A stretch of 64,000 bases of DNA from Polynucleobacter sp. TUM22923 (GTDB taxonomy: Bacteria > Pseudomonadota > Gammaproteobacteria > Burkholderiales > Burkholderiaceae): positions 186,001 through 250,000 of the forward strand of contig NZ_AP027274.1 in NCBI RefSeq assembly GCF_030295705.1, in the 5' to 3' direction. Positions 29,304-41,893 of this stretch are shown here, piece after piece; within the stretch, counting starts at the first letter, position 1, and each line of letters opens with the position of its first letter. A model generated the notes under the pieces. It worked only from the letters and a program-made list of their open reading frames with translations, ran no database searches and had not been told where the DNA came from. The translations under genes were made by a program, and so were the position numbers.

Positions 29304-31679
29304 ATGAGTAAGCCAGAAAATAAGCCAACAAATAAGCCAACAAACAATCCAACGAGTAAGCCAAACAGCAGCACCAAAGAACAGCAAATAGCTGATTTAA
29401 GGGCGGCTGCTCTTCATTACCATGAGTTTCCTGTACCTGGCAAGATTGAGATTGCCGCTACCAAGCAACTGACCAATCAGCGAGATCTTGCTTTAGCTTA
29501 TACCCCTGGAGTTGCTGCAGCATGTGAAGAGATCGTCAAAGATCCTGCGAATGCATTTCGTTATACAGCCCGCGGTAACTTAGTAGGCGTGATCACCAAC
29601 GGCACTGCTGTTTTGGGTTTAGGAAATATTGGACCGCTGGCCAGTAAGCCGGTGATGGAAGGCAAAGCAGTGCTCTTCAAGAAATTTGCTGGTATTGATG
29701 TTTTCGATATCGAAGTGAATGAAAACGACCCCGATAAACTAGTCGAAATTATTGCGGCACTGGAGCCTACCTTTGGTGGCATCAACTTAGAGGACATTAA
29801 AGCTCCGGATTGCTTTGTAGTTGAGCGGAAGTTACAGGCCCGCATGAAGATTCCCGTTTTTCATGATGATCAGCATGGAACGGCGATTGTGGTCGCTGCT
29901 GCGATTCTGAATGGCTTAAAAGTGGTGGGCAAAGATGTAGGTAACGTCAAGTTGGTTACCTCTGGTGCTGGTGCAGCGGCTTTGGCTTGCTTAGATTTGT
30001 TGGTAGATTTAGGCGTTCCCCGTAAAAATATTTGGGTTACTGACTTAGCCGGCATTGCTTATAAGGGTCGCCAAGAATTAATGGACCCTGAGAAGGAGCC
30101 CTTCTGCCAAGAGACAGAGCTGCGCACTTTAGATCAAGCGATTGAAGGCGCAGATATTTTCTTAGGCTTGTCTGCAGGCGGCGTACTAAAGCAAGATATG
30201 GTGAAGAAAATGGCACCCAGGCCACTGGTGTATGCCTTAGCAAATCCAACCCCAGAAATTCTGCCTGAGGAAGTCAAGGAAGTTCGCCCAGATGCCATCA
30301 TGGCTACCGGTCGTACGGATTACCCTAACCAAGTGAACAATGTTTTATGCTTTCCGTTTATCTTCCGTGGCGCCTTAGATGTGGGCGCGACGACGATTAC
30401 GCGCGGTATGGAAGTCGCTGCGGTAAAGGCTGTAGCCGAATTGGCACAAGCGGAGCAGAGTGAAGTAGTGACCTCTGTTTATGGCATTGAGAATCTCTCT
30501 TTTGGCCCTGACTATTTAATTCCAAAGCCATTTGATCCACGTTTAATTACGGTCATTGCACCTGCGGTTGCTAAGGCAGCAATGGATGATGGTGTTGCAT
30601 TGCGTCCGATTAAAGACTTTGATGCTTACCGCAACCAGTTGCAACAATTTGTTTATCACTCTGGCACTTTGATGAAACCGTTATTTAGTATTGCTAAAGA
30701 TGTTCTAGCAAATCAAAAGCGGATTGTGTTTGCTGAGGGTGAAGATGAGCGCGTATTACGTGCCGTACAAATTATTGTGGATGAGCATCTTGCGACACCG
30801 ATCTTAATTGGACGCCCGGCTGTGATCGAACATCGCATTGAAAAATTTGGATTACGTATCAAGACTGGTGAAGATTTTGAGATCGTCAACCCTGAAAATG
30901 ATTCACGCTTTCGGGATTTCTGGCAAACCTATTTAGCGTTGACTGAGCGTAAGGGTGTTACAGAGTCGTTCGCCAAACTAGAAATGCGTCGTCGTCATAG
31001 TTTGATTGGTTCGATTCTGATCAGCAAGGGGATGGCCGATGGCATGATTTGTGGAACAGTAGGCAACTTCGCGACTCACCTTCAGTATGTGAACGAGGTA
31101 GTGGGTCATGAACCTGGTGCCAATGTTTATGGTGCTATGTCGGGCTTGATACTGCCGGGTCGCCAAGTATTTTTAGTCGATACCCATGTCAATATCGATC
31201 CTACTGCTGAACAGTTAGCTGAATTAACCATCATGGCTGCAAATGAGATGCGCAAGTTAGGTATTGAGCCTAAGGTGGCGCTTTTATCGCATTCCAACTT
31301 TGGCTCCAGTAGCGCGCCATCTGCGGTCAAAATGCGAGACACCTTAGCGTTGATCAAAAAGGCCGATCCAAAGTTAGAGGTGGATGGTGAGATGCACGGA
31401 GATAGTGCTTTAGATGCGACTATTCGGGCTGGTGCGGTAACGTCTTCCCCATTAGAGGGCGATGCTAATTTGTTAGTGCTACCCAATATTGACGCTGCCA
31501 ACATTTCTTACAACCTACTCAAAACAGCAGCTGGTAATGGCATTGCAATTGGTCCATTGCTGTTGGGCGTTGCCAAACCGATTCATATTCTGACGCCTGC
31601 AGCAACGGTGCGCCGAATTGTGAATGTGACGACTTTGGCGGTGGTTGAGGCTGCTAGTAACGCTAGGGCAGCTGTCTAG
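29304..31679 (+). CDS. maeB: NADP-dependent malic enzyme with phosphotransacetylase-like domain
   Basis: MaeB decarboxylates malate to pyruvate, yielding NADPH. The 791 residues comprise a malic-enzyme half (about 30-450; '[15 protein letters not shown]', '[15 protein letters not shown]', '[12 protein letters not shown]') and a C-terminal Pta-like regulatory half (about 455-785; '[16 protein letters not shown]', '[18 protein letters not shown]'). I chose ATG 29304 ([10 protein letters not shown]); a GTG at 29292 is possible. Residues 6-21 are a repeat tract [15 protein letters not shown] from 12-bp units, presumably a disordered tail. It is divergent from thiL. Confidence 0.95.
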   Translation: MSKPENKPTNKPTNNPTSKPNSSTKEQQIADLRAAALHYHEFPVPGKIEIAATKQLTNQRDLALAYTPGVAAACEEIVKDPANAFRYTARGNLVGVITNGTAVLGLGNIGPLASKPVMEGKAVLFKKFAGIDVFDIEVNENDPDKLVEIIAALEPTFGGINLEDIKAPDCFVVERKLQARMKIPVFHDDQHGTAIVVAAAILNGLKVVGKDVGNVKLVTSGAGAAALACLDLLVDLGVPRKNIWVTDLAGIAYKGRQELMDPEKEPFCQETELRTLDQAIEGADIFLGLSAGGVLKQDMVKKMAPRPLVYALANPTPEILPEEVKEVRPDAIMATGRTDYPNQVNNVLCFPFIFRGALDVGATTITRGMEVAAVKAVAELAQAEQSEVVTSVYGIENLSFGPDYLIPKPFDPRLITVIAPAVAKAAMDDGVALRPIKDFDAYRNQLQQFVYHSGTLMKPLFSIAKDVLANQKRIVFAEGEDERVLRAVQIIVDEHLATPILIGRPAVIEHRIEKFGLRIKTGEDFEIVNPENDSRFRDFWQTYLALTERKGVTESFAKLEMRRRHSLIGSILISKGMADGMICGTVGNFATHLQYVNEVVGHEPGANVYGAMSGLILPGRQVFLVDTHVNIDPTAEQLAELTIMAANEMRKLGIEPKVALLSHSNFGSSSAPSAVKMRDTLALIKKADPKLEVDGEMHGDSALDATIRAGAVTSSPLEGDANLLVLPNIDAANISYNLLKTAAGNGIAIGPLLLGVAKPIHILTPAATVRRIVNVTTLAVVEAASNARAAV
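29319..29366 (+). repeat. 12-bp tandem repeat at maeB N-terminus
   Basis: Four 12-bp units: AATAAGCCAACA twice, then AACAATCCAACG and AGTAAGCCAAAC, encoding [16 protein letters not shown]. The first two units are identical, suggesting recent duplication. Confidence 0.92.
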
Positions 31680-31694
31680 GGCGGTTATTGATGG

Positions 31695-31732
31695 ATAATT
31701 TAAGTTGGCTAGTACTTGCTAACTTAAATTAT
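31695..31732 (+). terminator. Long stem-loop after maeB, possible terminator
   Basis: ATAATTTAAGTT (31695-31706) pairs perfectly with AACTTAAATTAT (31721-31732), with a G-T, G-C and C-G pair continuing inward, leaving an 8-base loop. It is 15 bp past the maeB stop. No T-run follows (TCTGAT), so it may end transcription weakly, or protect the maeB 3' end. Confidence 0.5.
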
Positions 31733-31777
31733 TCTGATATAAATCAACGGTTTATATAAAAAGTGCTGTAATTGGGC

Positions 31778-31806
31778 TTGATTTGATGGCGTGTTAAGGG
31801 TAACCT
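31778..31806 (+). promoter_or_regulatory. Weak promoter candidate for barstar-like gene
   Basis: TTGATT (31778-31783) and TAACCT (31801-31806) are spaced 17 bp apart, just before the ATG at 31817. Matches to consensus are moderate and the leader would be very short. Confidence 0.25.
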
Positions 31807-31816
31807 AGCACCCATC

Positions 31817-32437
31817 ATGAATAATCGCTCTGAAAACGGCAACACAGCAGGCTTTGCAGAACACAGCCGAGCTGAAAGTTGGGATAGCAACGATCGACTC
31901 GAAACTGAGGCATCTGCTGCCAATATCTATGCCCAGGGCGGCTTATCTCGTTTACAAACCTATGCAGCAAATCAAGTCTCGGGAAAAAAAGTGACAGCAT
32001 CTTGGCGTGCCGCCTTGGCAGTTCGCGATGCCGGACCACCGGCAATGTTGCGCAGTGTGCGCCCTAATATCGTTCAATCGATTCGGGCTTTTCGTACACC
32101 TGATCTACAGGAAGCGGCAACAGAACTAGGCCAGCATTTTATTTACGCAAACTGCGCAAATGCGATGACTAAAAGTGAAGTGTTAGAAGCAATTGCAATT
32201 GCCTATACCTTTACCAAGCAACAGGCTAAAAACTACGACCCTCTGTTGGATTCTTTAACAACTACCCTTGATAAGAGTGGTCCACAAACCGGTTTTGTAG
32301 TGGTTTTGGAAGGCTTGCCTTGTACTCAGAAGTTTGACAAAGAAGCCCGTGAAACCCTATTGGATGTATTTCGTGATGCAGTAGATTTCTGGTCAGAGCG
32401 CCGCACGCCCTACCGGGTCTTTTATTCTTTCGTTTGA
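31817..32437 (+). CDS. Barstar-family protein with N-terminal extension
   Basis: A 206-residue cytoplasmic protein. The last 90 residues resemble barstar, the inhibitor of the RNase barnase: after 'MTKSEVLEAIAIAYTF' come 'NYDPLLDSLT', 'GFVVVLEGLP' and 'LLDVFRDAVDFWSERRTPYRVFYSF'. The first 110 residues are hydrophilic and unrecognised. No barnase-like toxin lies nearby. Burkholderiales carry such barstar-like genes between maeB and rsmE, so this is probably a domesticated family rather than an active toxin-antitoxin pair. Function unknown. Confidence 0.78.
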   Translation: MNNRSENGNTAGFAEHSRAESWDSNDRLETEASAANIYAQGGLSRLQTYAANQVSGKKVTASWRAALAVRDAGPPAMLRSVRPNIVQSIRAFRTPDLQEAATELGQHFIYANCANAMTKSEVLEAIAIAYTFTKQQAKNYDPLLDSLTTTLDKSGPQTGFVVVLEGLPCTQKFDKEARETLLDVFRDAVDFWSERRTPYRVFYSFV

Positions 32438-32467
32438 TTTAGGGAATTGACTCCGAAAATCAGCGTG

Positions 32468-32492
32468 AATCGCCTCTATTTGAGGCGATTTT
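32468..32492. terminator. Bidirectional terminator between barstar-like gene and rsmE
   Basis: AATCGCCTC (32468-32476) pairs with GAGGCGATT (32482-32490) around TATTT, with four T running out at 32489-32492. It lies between convergent genes and overlaps the rsmE stop. Confidence 0.55.
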
Positions 32493-33237
32493 GCATTTCA
32501 GGGTCCCAAATGCTGTGTACGGTAGAAATGGCAACAATGCCTGCAGTTTCTGTTCTGAGAACGCGGGCACCTAAAGAAACCAACTGAAAGCCTGCTAACT
32601 GCGCTTTTTCTTCTTCTATAAGAGAGTGGCCACCTTCAGGCCCAATCATTAAAACAATGTCTTGCGGGGTTGCCGCAATCAATACCGAATGCAGGCTTTG
32701 TGTTGCATCAGGGCTTAAAAGTAGCTTAAGTGAGGCTTTTTGAGGCTTTTTGAGGTATTCCTCAAAGATCTGGATGGGTTCAACTTCGGCTAAAACAGTG
32801 CGATCACATTGCTCGCAGGCTGCCTGCACAATGCTTTGCCAATGCAAAACCCGCTTCTGGGCACGATCGGCATCGCTCGAGCGGGTTAATTTGATGACTG
32901 AGCGCTCGCATTGCAATGGGGCAATGACTTGAGCGCCTGTTTCAATCGCCTTCTCGACGATCCAGTCCATCTTGTCACCACCAGCAAGGCCCTGGGCTAG
33001 AGTAATGGCGTAAGGGCTCTCTCGATGGGTATCTAGGCGAATAGCACTGAGTTCTGCCTCCCCAGACTTATTACTCAGAGATAGCAGCTTAGCTTGTGCA
33101 ATCTGGCCCTTACCATCAAAAATAGGGAAAGATTCACCAGCTTGGATGCGCCGAACACGTAGGTGGTGGGCAAGCTCTGGAGTGAGAGAAGTTGGCTTTT
33201 GGATTTCCCAAGGCCCGGGAAGATAAAATTGAGGCAT
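32476..33237 (-). CDS. rsmE: 16S rRNA (uracil-1498-N3)-methyltransferase
   Basis: RsmE methylates U1498 of 16S rRNA. The 253-residue protein belongs to the SPOUT class: an N-terminal PUA-like part ('HHLRVRRIQAGESFPIFDGKGQIA'), then the knotted SAM-binding C-terminus with 'LLLSPDA', 'VLMIGPEGGHSLIEEEKA' and 'SLGARVLRTETAGI'. It is divergent from tkt (43 bp) and convergent with the barstar-like gene. Confidence 0.95.
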   Translation of the reverse strand: MPQFYLPGPWEIQKPTSLTPELAHHLRVRRIQAGESFPIFDGKGQIAQAKLLSLSNKSGEAELSAIRLDTHRESPYAITLAQGLAGGDKMDWIVEKAIETGAQVIAPLQCERSVIKLTRSSDADRAQKRVLHWQSIVQAACEQCDRTVLAEVEPIQIFEEYLKKPQKASLKLLLSPDATQSLHSVLIAATPQDIVLMIGPEGGHSLIEEEKAQLAGFQLVSLGARVLRTETAGIVAISTVHSIWDPEMQNRLK

Positions 33238-33280
33238 TACTGCAATATAACTAATTTATTTTCTCGAGACCAAATTTACG

Positions 33281-35284
33281 ATGTCTAATCTTCAAATTCG
33301 TATGGCCAATGCCATTCGTGCTTTATCCATGGATGCAGTTCAACAAGCCAACTCTGGACATCCAGGGATGCCGATGGGAATGGCTGACATTGCTGTGGGT
33401 CTTTGGAATGAACATCTCCAACATAATCCTACCGATCCAGATTGGATAAACCGTGATCGCTTTGTTTTATCCAATGGTCATGGTTCGATGTTGTTGTATT
33501 CCTTATTGCACCTCACGGGTTACGATTTACCTATTGGTGAATTAAAAAATTTCCGTCAGCTTCACAGCAAAACACCCGGACATCCCGAGTTTGGAATTAC
33601 TCCAGGTGTAGAGACAACTACCGGTCCCTTAGGCCAAGGTATTTCTAACGCAGTAGGTATGGCGCTGGCAGAAAAGTTATTGGCTGAAGAATTTAATCGC
33701 CCTGGTCACAACGTTGTTGATCACTTTACCTATACCTTTTTAGGTGATGGTTGTTTGATGGAGGGTATTAGTCATGAGGTCTGCTCATTGGCAGGCACCT
33801 TTCAGTTAAAAAAGTTAATTGCTCTATGGGATGACAACGGTATCTCAATTGATGGAAAGGTCGTCTCTTGGTTTAATGAAGATACCCCTAAGCGTTTTGA
33901 AGCTTATCACTGGAATGTAATTCGCAATGTGGATGGTCATGATGCAGAGGCCGTTGCCAGTGCTATTGCAAAAGCAAAGCAGAGTGATAAACCCACATTA
34001 ATTTGTTGCAAGACGGCCATTGGTCAGGGCTCTCCTAACATGGCAGGCAGCGATAAAGTTCATGGCTCACCTTTAGGCGCTGCTGAAATTGCCGAGACAC
34101 GCATTGCACTGAATTGGCCTTACGCTCCTTTTGAAATCCCTAGTGACATATACGCAGCATGGGACTTTAAAAAGCGTGGGCAAAACGCAGAGCATGAATG
34201 GAATAAAACATTCCAAGCCTATAAAAATCAATACCCAGAACTCGCTTCTGAATTACAGCGTCGTATGCAAGGTGACTTATCAAAAGATTTTTCATCAACC
34301 CTGAATGCTTATCTGAAGACTTGCCAATCGAAAGCGGAGACCATCGCTACCCGTAAGGCTAGTCAAAATGCAATCGAAGCACTAGCTCCTGCGTTACCAG
34401 AATTTATGGGTGGGTCTGCAGATTTGACGGGCTCTAACCTCACTAATTGGAGTGCTTGCAAGCCTGTGCGTGCTAATCAGTGGGGCAATCATATTAATTA
34501 TGGTGTGCGTGAATTCGGGATGAGCGCCATCATGAATGGCATTGCTTTACATGGCGGATATATTCCTTTTGGTGGAACCTTTTTAACTTTCTCCGATTAC
34601 AGTCGCAATGCTATACGCATGGCCGCCTTGATGAAGCTACGGAGTATTTTTGTCTTTACGCATGACTCTATTGGTTTGGGTGAAGATGGTCCAACGCACC
34701 AGGCGGTTGAGCAAGTAGCCAGCCTACGTCTCATTCCAAATCTGATGGTCTGGCGCCCCTGTGATACGACAGAAAGTGCTGTCGCTTGGGGTGCTGCAGT
34801 GGAACGTAAAAATGGGCCAAGTGCCTTGATTTTTAGTCGTCAAAATTGTCCCTTTGTATCTCGCACTGCGCAGCAGATTAAAGATATTGCTCGGGGCGGA
34901 TATGTTTTACGCCATTCGACAAAAGTGAAAACGGATGCAGTCATCATTGCTACCGGATCTGAAATCGCACTTGCATTACAAACAGCCGAGCGCTTAGAAA
35001 AAGAGAGTGCAGGTAAGCTGGGTATTCGAGTGGTTTCCATGCCATCGACTTCGGTTTTTGATCAGCAAGATGCCGCTTACAAATTATCGGTACTACCGAA
35101 TGGCGTACCGCGCATTGCAGTGGAAGCCGGCGTCAGTGATTTTTGGTGGAAATATGCTTGCGCAGCAGTTCATGGCATCGATACTTTTGGTGAGTCAGCA
35201 CCGGCGCCTCAACTGTATGAGTACTTTGGTTTAACGGTTGATCAGATTGCGAAAACCGTGCGGCAATGCATTGCAAAAAAATAA
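33281..35284 (+). CDS. tkt: Transketolase
   Basis: Transketolase moves two-carbon units between sugar phosphates using thiamine diphosphate. The 667 residues have the expected length and motifs: '[17 protein letters not shown]', '[15 protein letters not shown]', the ThDP/metal site '[20 protein letters not shown]', 'DDNGISIDG', '[12 protein letters not shown]', '[18 protein letters not shown]' and '[15 protein letters not shown]'. gap follows 50 bp downstream, linking the pentose phosphate path to glycolysis in one likely operon. Confidence 0.97.
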   Translation: MSNLQIRMANAIRALSMDAVQQANSGHPGMPMGMADIAVGLWNEHLQHNPTDPDWINRDRFVLSNGHGSMLLYSLLHLTGYDLPIGELKNFRQLHSKTPGHPEFGITPGVETTTGPLGQGISNAVGMALAEKLLAEEFNRPGHNVVDHFTYTFLGDGCLMEGISHEVCSLAGTFQLKKLIALWDDNGISIDGKVVSWFNEDTPKRFEAYHWNVIRNVDGHDAEAVASAIAKAKQSDKPTLICCKTAIGQGSPNMAGSDKVHGSPLGAAEIAETRIALNWPYAPFEIPSDIYAAWDFKKRGQNAEHEWNKTFQAYKNQYPELASELQRRMQGDLSKDFSSTLNAYLKTCQSKAETIATRKASQNAIEALAPALPEFMGGSADLTGSNLTNWSACKPVRANQWGNHINYGVREFGMSAIMNGIALHGGYIPFGGTFLTFSDYSRNAIRMAALMKLRSIFVFTHDSIGLGEDGPTHQAVEQVASLRLIPNLMVWRPCDTTESAVAWGAAVERKNGPSALIFSRQNCPFVSRTAQQIKDIARGGYVLRHSTKVKTDAVIIATGSEIALALQTAERLEKESAGKLGIRVVSMPSTSVFDQQDAAYKLSVLPNGVPRIAVEAGVSDFWWKYACAAVHGIDTFGESAPAPQLYEYFGLTVDQIAKTVRQCIAKK

Positions 35285-35334
35285 TGAATACTTTGGTAGT
35301 AATTAAAGAACTTAATATTAGTTAGGAAAATGAA

Positions 35335-36363
35335 ATGACAATTCGTGTCGCAATTAACGGTTACGGCCGCATTGGCCGCATGGTCTTACGTGCCTTATAT
35401 GAAGATCAGGTCAATGGAAAGCTTAGGCGAGATATTCAGATTGTGGCAATCAATGCGATGGGTGCAATCGATATCAATGCCCATCTCACGCAATACGATT
35501 CTGCGCACGGTCGTTTTCCTGCTGAAGTAAAGGTAGATGGTGATTGCATGATCGTGAATGGCGATCGCATCAAAATGTTCTCCACACGCAATCCATTAGA
35601 AACCCCATGGAGTGAGTTGGGCGTGGATTTGGTTTTAGAGTGCTCTGGAAAGTTCACCTCTAAAGAAAAAGCCTTGGTGCATATTGCTCAAGGTGCAAAA
35701 AAGGTATTAATCTCTGCGCCAGGAGATCAAGATGTCGATGCCACCATTGTGTATGGTGTGAACCAAGAAGTCCTCAAGCCTAGCGACGTCGTAGTTTCTA
35801 ATGCCAGCTGCACTACTAACTGCCTAGCCCCGTTAGTGAAACCATTGCTCGAAAAAATTGGCATCGAGTCTGGCTTAATGACCACCATTCATGCTTTTAC
35901 CAATGATCAAGTACTGACGGATGTGTATCACAGCGATATGCGTCGGGCTCGTTCTGCCGTTAGCAGCATGATTCCAACCAAGACCGGTGCAGCAAAAGCC
36001 GTTGGTCTGGTGTTACCAGCGTTAGCAGGGCGATTTGATGGTTTTGCTATGCGCGTGCCAGTCATCAATGTTTCTGTTGTGGATTTAACGTTTGCCGCTA
36101 GTCGTGCCACTAGCGTGGATGAAGTTAATGCCATTCTTAAAGCAGCGAGTGAGGGCGAATTAAAAGGGATCTTAGGCTTCAATACCCTGCCATTAGTTTC
36201 CATTGACTTTAATCATGACCCTCGCCCCAGTATTTATGACGCTTCCCAAACCCGAGTCTCGGCAGATGGCAAGCTAGTGAAGGTATTGGCTTGGTATGAC
36301 AATGAGTGGGGATATTCTGTACAAATGCTCAACGCAGCTGAGGCATTGATGGCTGTGAAGTAA
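35335..36363 (+). CDS. gap: Glyceraldehyde-3-phosphate dehydrogenase, type I
   Basis: GAPDH oxidises glyceraldehyde-3-phosphate with NAD and phosphate. In 342 residues the Rossmann motif '[17 protein letters not shown]' and the active-site '[13 protein letters not shown]' (Cys about 159) are intact, as are '[24 protein letters not shown]' around the catalytic His and '[12 protein letters not shown]' near the C-terminus. GTTAGGAAA before the ATG supplies the ribosome binding site. A terminator follows at 36415. Confidence 0.97.
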   Translation: MTIRVAINGYGRIGRMVLRALYEDQVNGKLRRDIQIVAINAMGAIDINAHLTQYDSAHGRFPAEVKVDGDCMIVNGDRIKMFSTRNPLETPWSELGVDLVLECSGKFTSKEKALVHIAQGAKKVLISAPGDQDVDATIVYGVNQEVLKPSDVVVSNASCTTNCLAPLVKPLLEKIGIESGLMTTIHAFTNDQVLTDVYHSDMRRARSAVSSMIPTKTGAAKAVGLVLPALAGRFDGFAMRVPVINVSVVDLTFAASRATSVDEVNAILKAASEGELKGILGFNTLPLVSIDFNHDPRPSIYDASQTRVSADGKLVKVLAWYDNEWGYSVQMLNAAEALMAVK

Positions 36364-36414
36364 TTTGCGGCCTGTAACAATGCTTAATTGTTGTTAAAAC
36401 AAGCTTTATTTGTT

Positions 36415-36442
36415 AAAAAAGACCTCAAATGGGGTCTTTTTT
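36415..36442. terminator. Rho-independent terminator between gap and fur
   Basis: AAAAAAGACC (36415-36424) pairs with GGTCTTTTTT (36433-36442) around an 8-base loop. The A and T runs make it usable on both strands, fitting convergent gap and fur. Confidence 0.82.
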
Positions 36443-36465
36443 AATGATCTTCGCTTAACTTCTTG

Positions 36466-36495
36466 ATTAAGCCCCTTTTAATTAAGCCCCTTTTA
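36466..36495. repeat. Perfect 15-bp tandem duplication, gap-fur gap
   Basis: ATTAAGCCCCTTTTA occurs twice head to tail (36466-36480, 36481-36495), between the terminator and the fur 3' end. No function seen. Confidence 0.95.
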
Positions 36496-36501
36496 ACTTT
36501 T

Positions 36502-36960
36502 TTAGATCTTCTGCTTATTACGACAATTTCGCTTCTGGCAGTGGCCATACATGGCTAAGGAGTGCTCTTGGAGCTTAAAACCAAGGTTTTTGGCGATATC
36601 GCGCTGCCTTTTTTCAATGGCTTCGTCTACAAACTCCTCTACATGCCCGCAATCTAAGCAAACCAGGTGGTCGTGATGTTGGCCTTCATTGAGCTCATAG
36701 ATCGCCCGGCTATCGCCTTTGCTCGATTCAAAATGGCTACGTAGCAAGAGGCCGGCCTGCTCAAATTGGGTTAAAACACGATAAACGGTAGCTAGACCGA
36801 TTTCTTTATCCTCTTTGGCAAGAGCCATAAAGACATCTTCAGCGCTAAAGTGGGTCCCACCATTTTGATGAAAAAAGTCCAATATTTTGATGCGCGGACC
36901 CGTTGCTTTGAGGCCAATATCGCGTAAATCAGTGGGCGTAGGGTTTTGGTTCATATTCAT
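36502..36960 (-). CDS. fur: Ferric uptake regulator
   Basis: Fur represses iron-uptake genes when bound to Fe2+. The 152-residue protein starts 'MNMNQNPTPTDLRDIGLKATGPR', followed by the winged-helix part ('HFSAEDVFMAL', 'GLATVYRVLTQFEQAGLL') and the metal-rich dimer domain 'HHDHLVCLDCGHVEEF' with a Cys-x2-Cys pair and a C-terminal 'CQKRNC'. I chose ATG 36960 (36954 is an alternative); the longer frame to 37047 overlaps divergent bamE. The fur/bamE (omlA) divergent pair is conserved in beta- and gammaproteobacteria. Confidence 0.95.
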   Translation of the reverse strand: MNMNQNPTPTDLRDIGLKATGPRIKILDFFHQNGGTHFSAEDVFMALAKEDKEIGLATVYRVLTQFEQAGLLLRSHFESSKGDSRAIYELNEGQHHDHLVCLDCGHVEEFVDEAIEKRQRDIAKNLGFKLQEHSLAMYGHCQKRNCRNKQKI

Positions 36961-37003
36961 GGGTTTGGGAGCTAAAATCAATGTCTTAATGATACGGCCT
37001 GCC

Positions 37004-37591
37004 ATGCAAAATTGTCCCCAACTTTTTACTCGCCTCCTGAACGCCACTTGCGGGGCTTTGAGCCTTGCACGCTTAGGCTTGCTGATGGCCTCCCTTAGTG
37101 GCTTAGTCCTGATTACTGGCTGCGGTAGCGCTGTCGATAATACGCAACGCGCTTGGATGAATAAAGTATTTCAGCCTTATGTTCCCGATGTGGTTCAGGG
37201 CAACTTTATCTCTAGCGAGCAATACGCGAAGTTAGCTGTAGGCCAAAGCCGTGAGCAGGTTCGTCAAATTTTAGGTACACCGCTATTAGCTAGCTACTTT
37301 CATGCGAACCGCTGGGATTATGTTTTTGAATTCAAGCGTGCCAATCAGGTGATGGGTAAAGAGCGCCGTGTGACGGTGTTCTTTGAGGGCGACAAGTTAG
37401 TTAAGTTTCAAGGTGATGCCTTACCAACCGAGGTTGAGTTAGTAGCGGAGATTGATGGCTATGCTAAGACCAAGAGATCTTTTTGGGATGTGATGACTGG
37501 ATCAAATAAGCCTCCAGTGACGCCTCCCTTGCAGCAGCCAGAACTCCTGGTGCCCAGCCCAAGCAATAACTTGCCAGCAGTTACGAAATAA
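37004..37591 (+). CDS. bamE: Outer membrane assembly lipoprotein BamE (OmlA/SmpA)
   Basis: BamE is a lipoprotein of the BAM complex that inserts outer-membrane barrels. From ATG 37004 the protein has 195 residues with a long signal ending in lipobox ITGC (Cys40); a shorter start at 37085 is possible. The family core is clear: 'GNFISSEQYAKLAVGQSREQVRQILGTPLL', 'FHANRWDYVFEF' and 'VTVFFEGDKLVKFQGDALPTE'. A Pro/Gln-rich tail ends the protein. Divergent from fur with about 43 bp between starts. Confidence 0.93.
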   Translation: MQNCPQLFTRLLNATCGALSLARLGLLMASLSGLVLITGCGSAVDNTQRAWMNKVFQPYVPDVVQGNFISSEQYAKLAVGQSREQVRQILGTPLLASYFHANRWDYVFEFKRANQVMGKERRVTVFFEGDKLVKFQGDALPTEVELVAEIDGYAKTKRSFWDVMTGSNKPPVTPPLQQPELLVPSPSNNLPAVTK

Positions 37592-37733
37592 ATAACTTCT
37601 ATTGCGCTTAAAAATAGCAATGGTGCTTAGTAAGAACTAAGTAAAAACTAAGTAAGCACTAAGCAAAAGCCAAGCAAAGGTTAAGCGTGATTGAATTTCT
37701 AGATTGTTTATATAAGAAGTGGTGAATCGAATG

Positions 37734-38534
37734 ATGAAGATTGCAATTGCTGGCGCTACCGGCCGCATGGGAAAAATGTTGATCGAGGCTGTCTTGAATG
37801 GTTCGGATACCGAACTGGTAGGCGCGCTTGAGCATGATGCTTGTCCTCAATTAGGCGAAGATGCGGGTGCATTCTTAGGTAAAAAAACAGGTGTTGTGAT
37901 TACGTCTGATATTGCTAAAGCGCTGGGTGATGCTCAGTTCTTAATTGACTTCACACGTCCGGAAGCGACGATGGCCTACCTAGAGGTAGCCCAAAAGACG
38001 GGCAGCAAAATCATTATTGGTACCACGGGTTTAAGTCCAGAGCAAATCGATGCACTGAAGATAGCCTCTAAAAATCTGGCCATTGTTTTTTCCCCCAATA
38101 TGAGTGTGGGCGTTAATGCCACATTCAAGTTGCTAGAAATTGCCGCCAAGATGCTTAACGAAGGCTATGACATAGAAATTGTTGAGGCGCACCACCGCCA
38201 TAAAGTAGATGCGCCATCAGGTACTGCATTAAAGATGGGTGAGGTGATTGCCCAGGCCCTAGGTGAGAAGCTCGATGATGTCGCTGTTTATGCTCGAGAA
38301 GGTCATACCGGTGAGCGTAAATCGGGATCTATTGGTTTTGCAACGATACGCGGAGGCGATATTGTGGGCGACCATACGGTTTTATTCGCCGGAGAGGGCG
38401 AACGGATTGAAATCAGTCATAAGTCCTCTAGCCGCCAGTCTTATGCCCAAGGTTCTTTGCGGGCCATGCGGTTCTTACAAAGCCAAAATTCGGGCTTATA
38501 TGACATGCAAGATGTGCTTGGTTTGCGGAACTAG
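37734..38534 (+). CDS. dapB: 4-hydroxy-tetrahydrodipicolinate reductase
   Basis: DapB reduces the dihydrodipicolinate precursor of lysine and meso-DAP. 266 residues from ATG 37734 ('[16 protein letters not shown]'); upstream in-frame ATG 37731 and GTG 37719 are alternatives. NAD(P) and substrate motifs '[14 protein letters not shown]', '[10 protein letters not shown]', '[13 protein letters not shown]' and '[20 protein letters not shown]' are intact. The 142 bp upstream contain imperfect 10-12 bp repeats of AACTAAGTAA type. Confidence 0.96.
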   Translation: MKIAIAGATGRMGKMLIEAVLNGSDTELVGALEHDACPQLGEDAGAFLGKKTGVVITSDIAKALGDAQFLIDFTRPEATMAYLEVAQKTGSKIIIGTTGLSPEQIDALKIASKNLAIVFSPNMSVGVNATFKLLEIAAKMLNEGYDIEIVEAHHRHKVDAPSGTALKMGEVIAQALGEKLDDVAVYAREGHTGERKSGSIGFATIRGGDIVGDHTVLFAGEGERIEISHKSSSRQSYAQGSLRAMRFLQSQNSGLYDMQDVLGLRN

Positions 38535-38598
38535 ACAAGCCTAGAAAAAACAAGAAACAAAAATAAAGAAAAAAGAAAAAAGAAAAGAGTTGTATTGA

Positions 38599-41283
<2,685 letters not shown>

Positions 41284-41349
41284 TTAATTAGTAAACATTC
41301 AAAATAAACTCTAAAGAAACTAAAGAGAAATTAAAGAAAAACCAAAGAC

Positions 41350-41877
41350 ATGGACGTAAATTATTCTCGACGGAGTCTGCTTGGCTTGCTAGTGATCGCC
41401 CCATTTAGCGGTCTGGTAGCTTGCGGTTTTCGCTTGCGTGGCATGGTGGATTTACCTTACCGAGTGCTTGCAATTACTGGTAGTCCATCACCACCTTTGC
41501 GTGCAGATTTACAGACGGCAATTTTGACGGGTACAGATGCAAAAGTAGCCATCAACCCTAAAGATGCTGATCTGATTTTGGATATCACCAGCGATTTAAA
41601 TGGTCGAGAGATTCTGGCTTACAACTCTAATGGTCAGGTATCCGCTTATCGTTTAAATATCCGAGTTGGATTTAGGGCTTTTGATAGTGCGGGTAATGAC
41701 GTAGTGCCCGAATCAGAAATCTATCTCACTCGAGACATGGATTTCACGGTATCTACAGTCTTGGCTTCGGATGCTCAGACTCAGCAATTTTTGACTTCGA
41801 TGCGACGTGATTTATCCGTTCAAATTCTGCGTCGGGTTGCTGCTTCGGCCAGAGCGCCGAAAACAAAAGATTTTTAA
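41350..41877 (+). CDS. lptE: LPS-assembly lipoprotein LptE
   Basis: LptE plugs the LptD barrel and helps place LPS in the outer membrane. The 175-residue protein has a lipoprotein signal ending LVAC with Cys25, followed by the family start 'GFRLRGMVDLPYRVLAITG'. Position between leuS and holA supports the call. The 66 bp before it contain a tract of repeated TAAAGAAA-like units. Confidence 0.9.
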   Translation: MDVNYSRRSLLGLLVIAPFSGLVACGFRLRGMVDLPYRVLAITGSPSPPLRADLQTAILTGTDAKVAINPKDADLILDITSDLNGREILAYNSNGQVSAYRLNIRVGFRAFDSAGNDVVPESEIYLTRDMDFTVSTVLASDAQTQQFLTSMRRDLSVQILRRVAASARAPKTKDF

Positions 41878-41893
41878 GGGGTGAAGGTTCACC

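Noticed and set aside
29220..29387. N-terminal extension of thiL with many Trp/Leu residues
   Set aside because: It is antisense to the maeB repeat tail, and the ThiL family starts at 29219.
36961..37047. Longer fur start at 37047
   Set aside because: The extension overlaps the bamE signal-peptide region and lacks Fur homology; the family N-terminus fits 36960.
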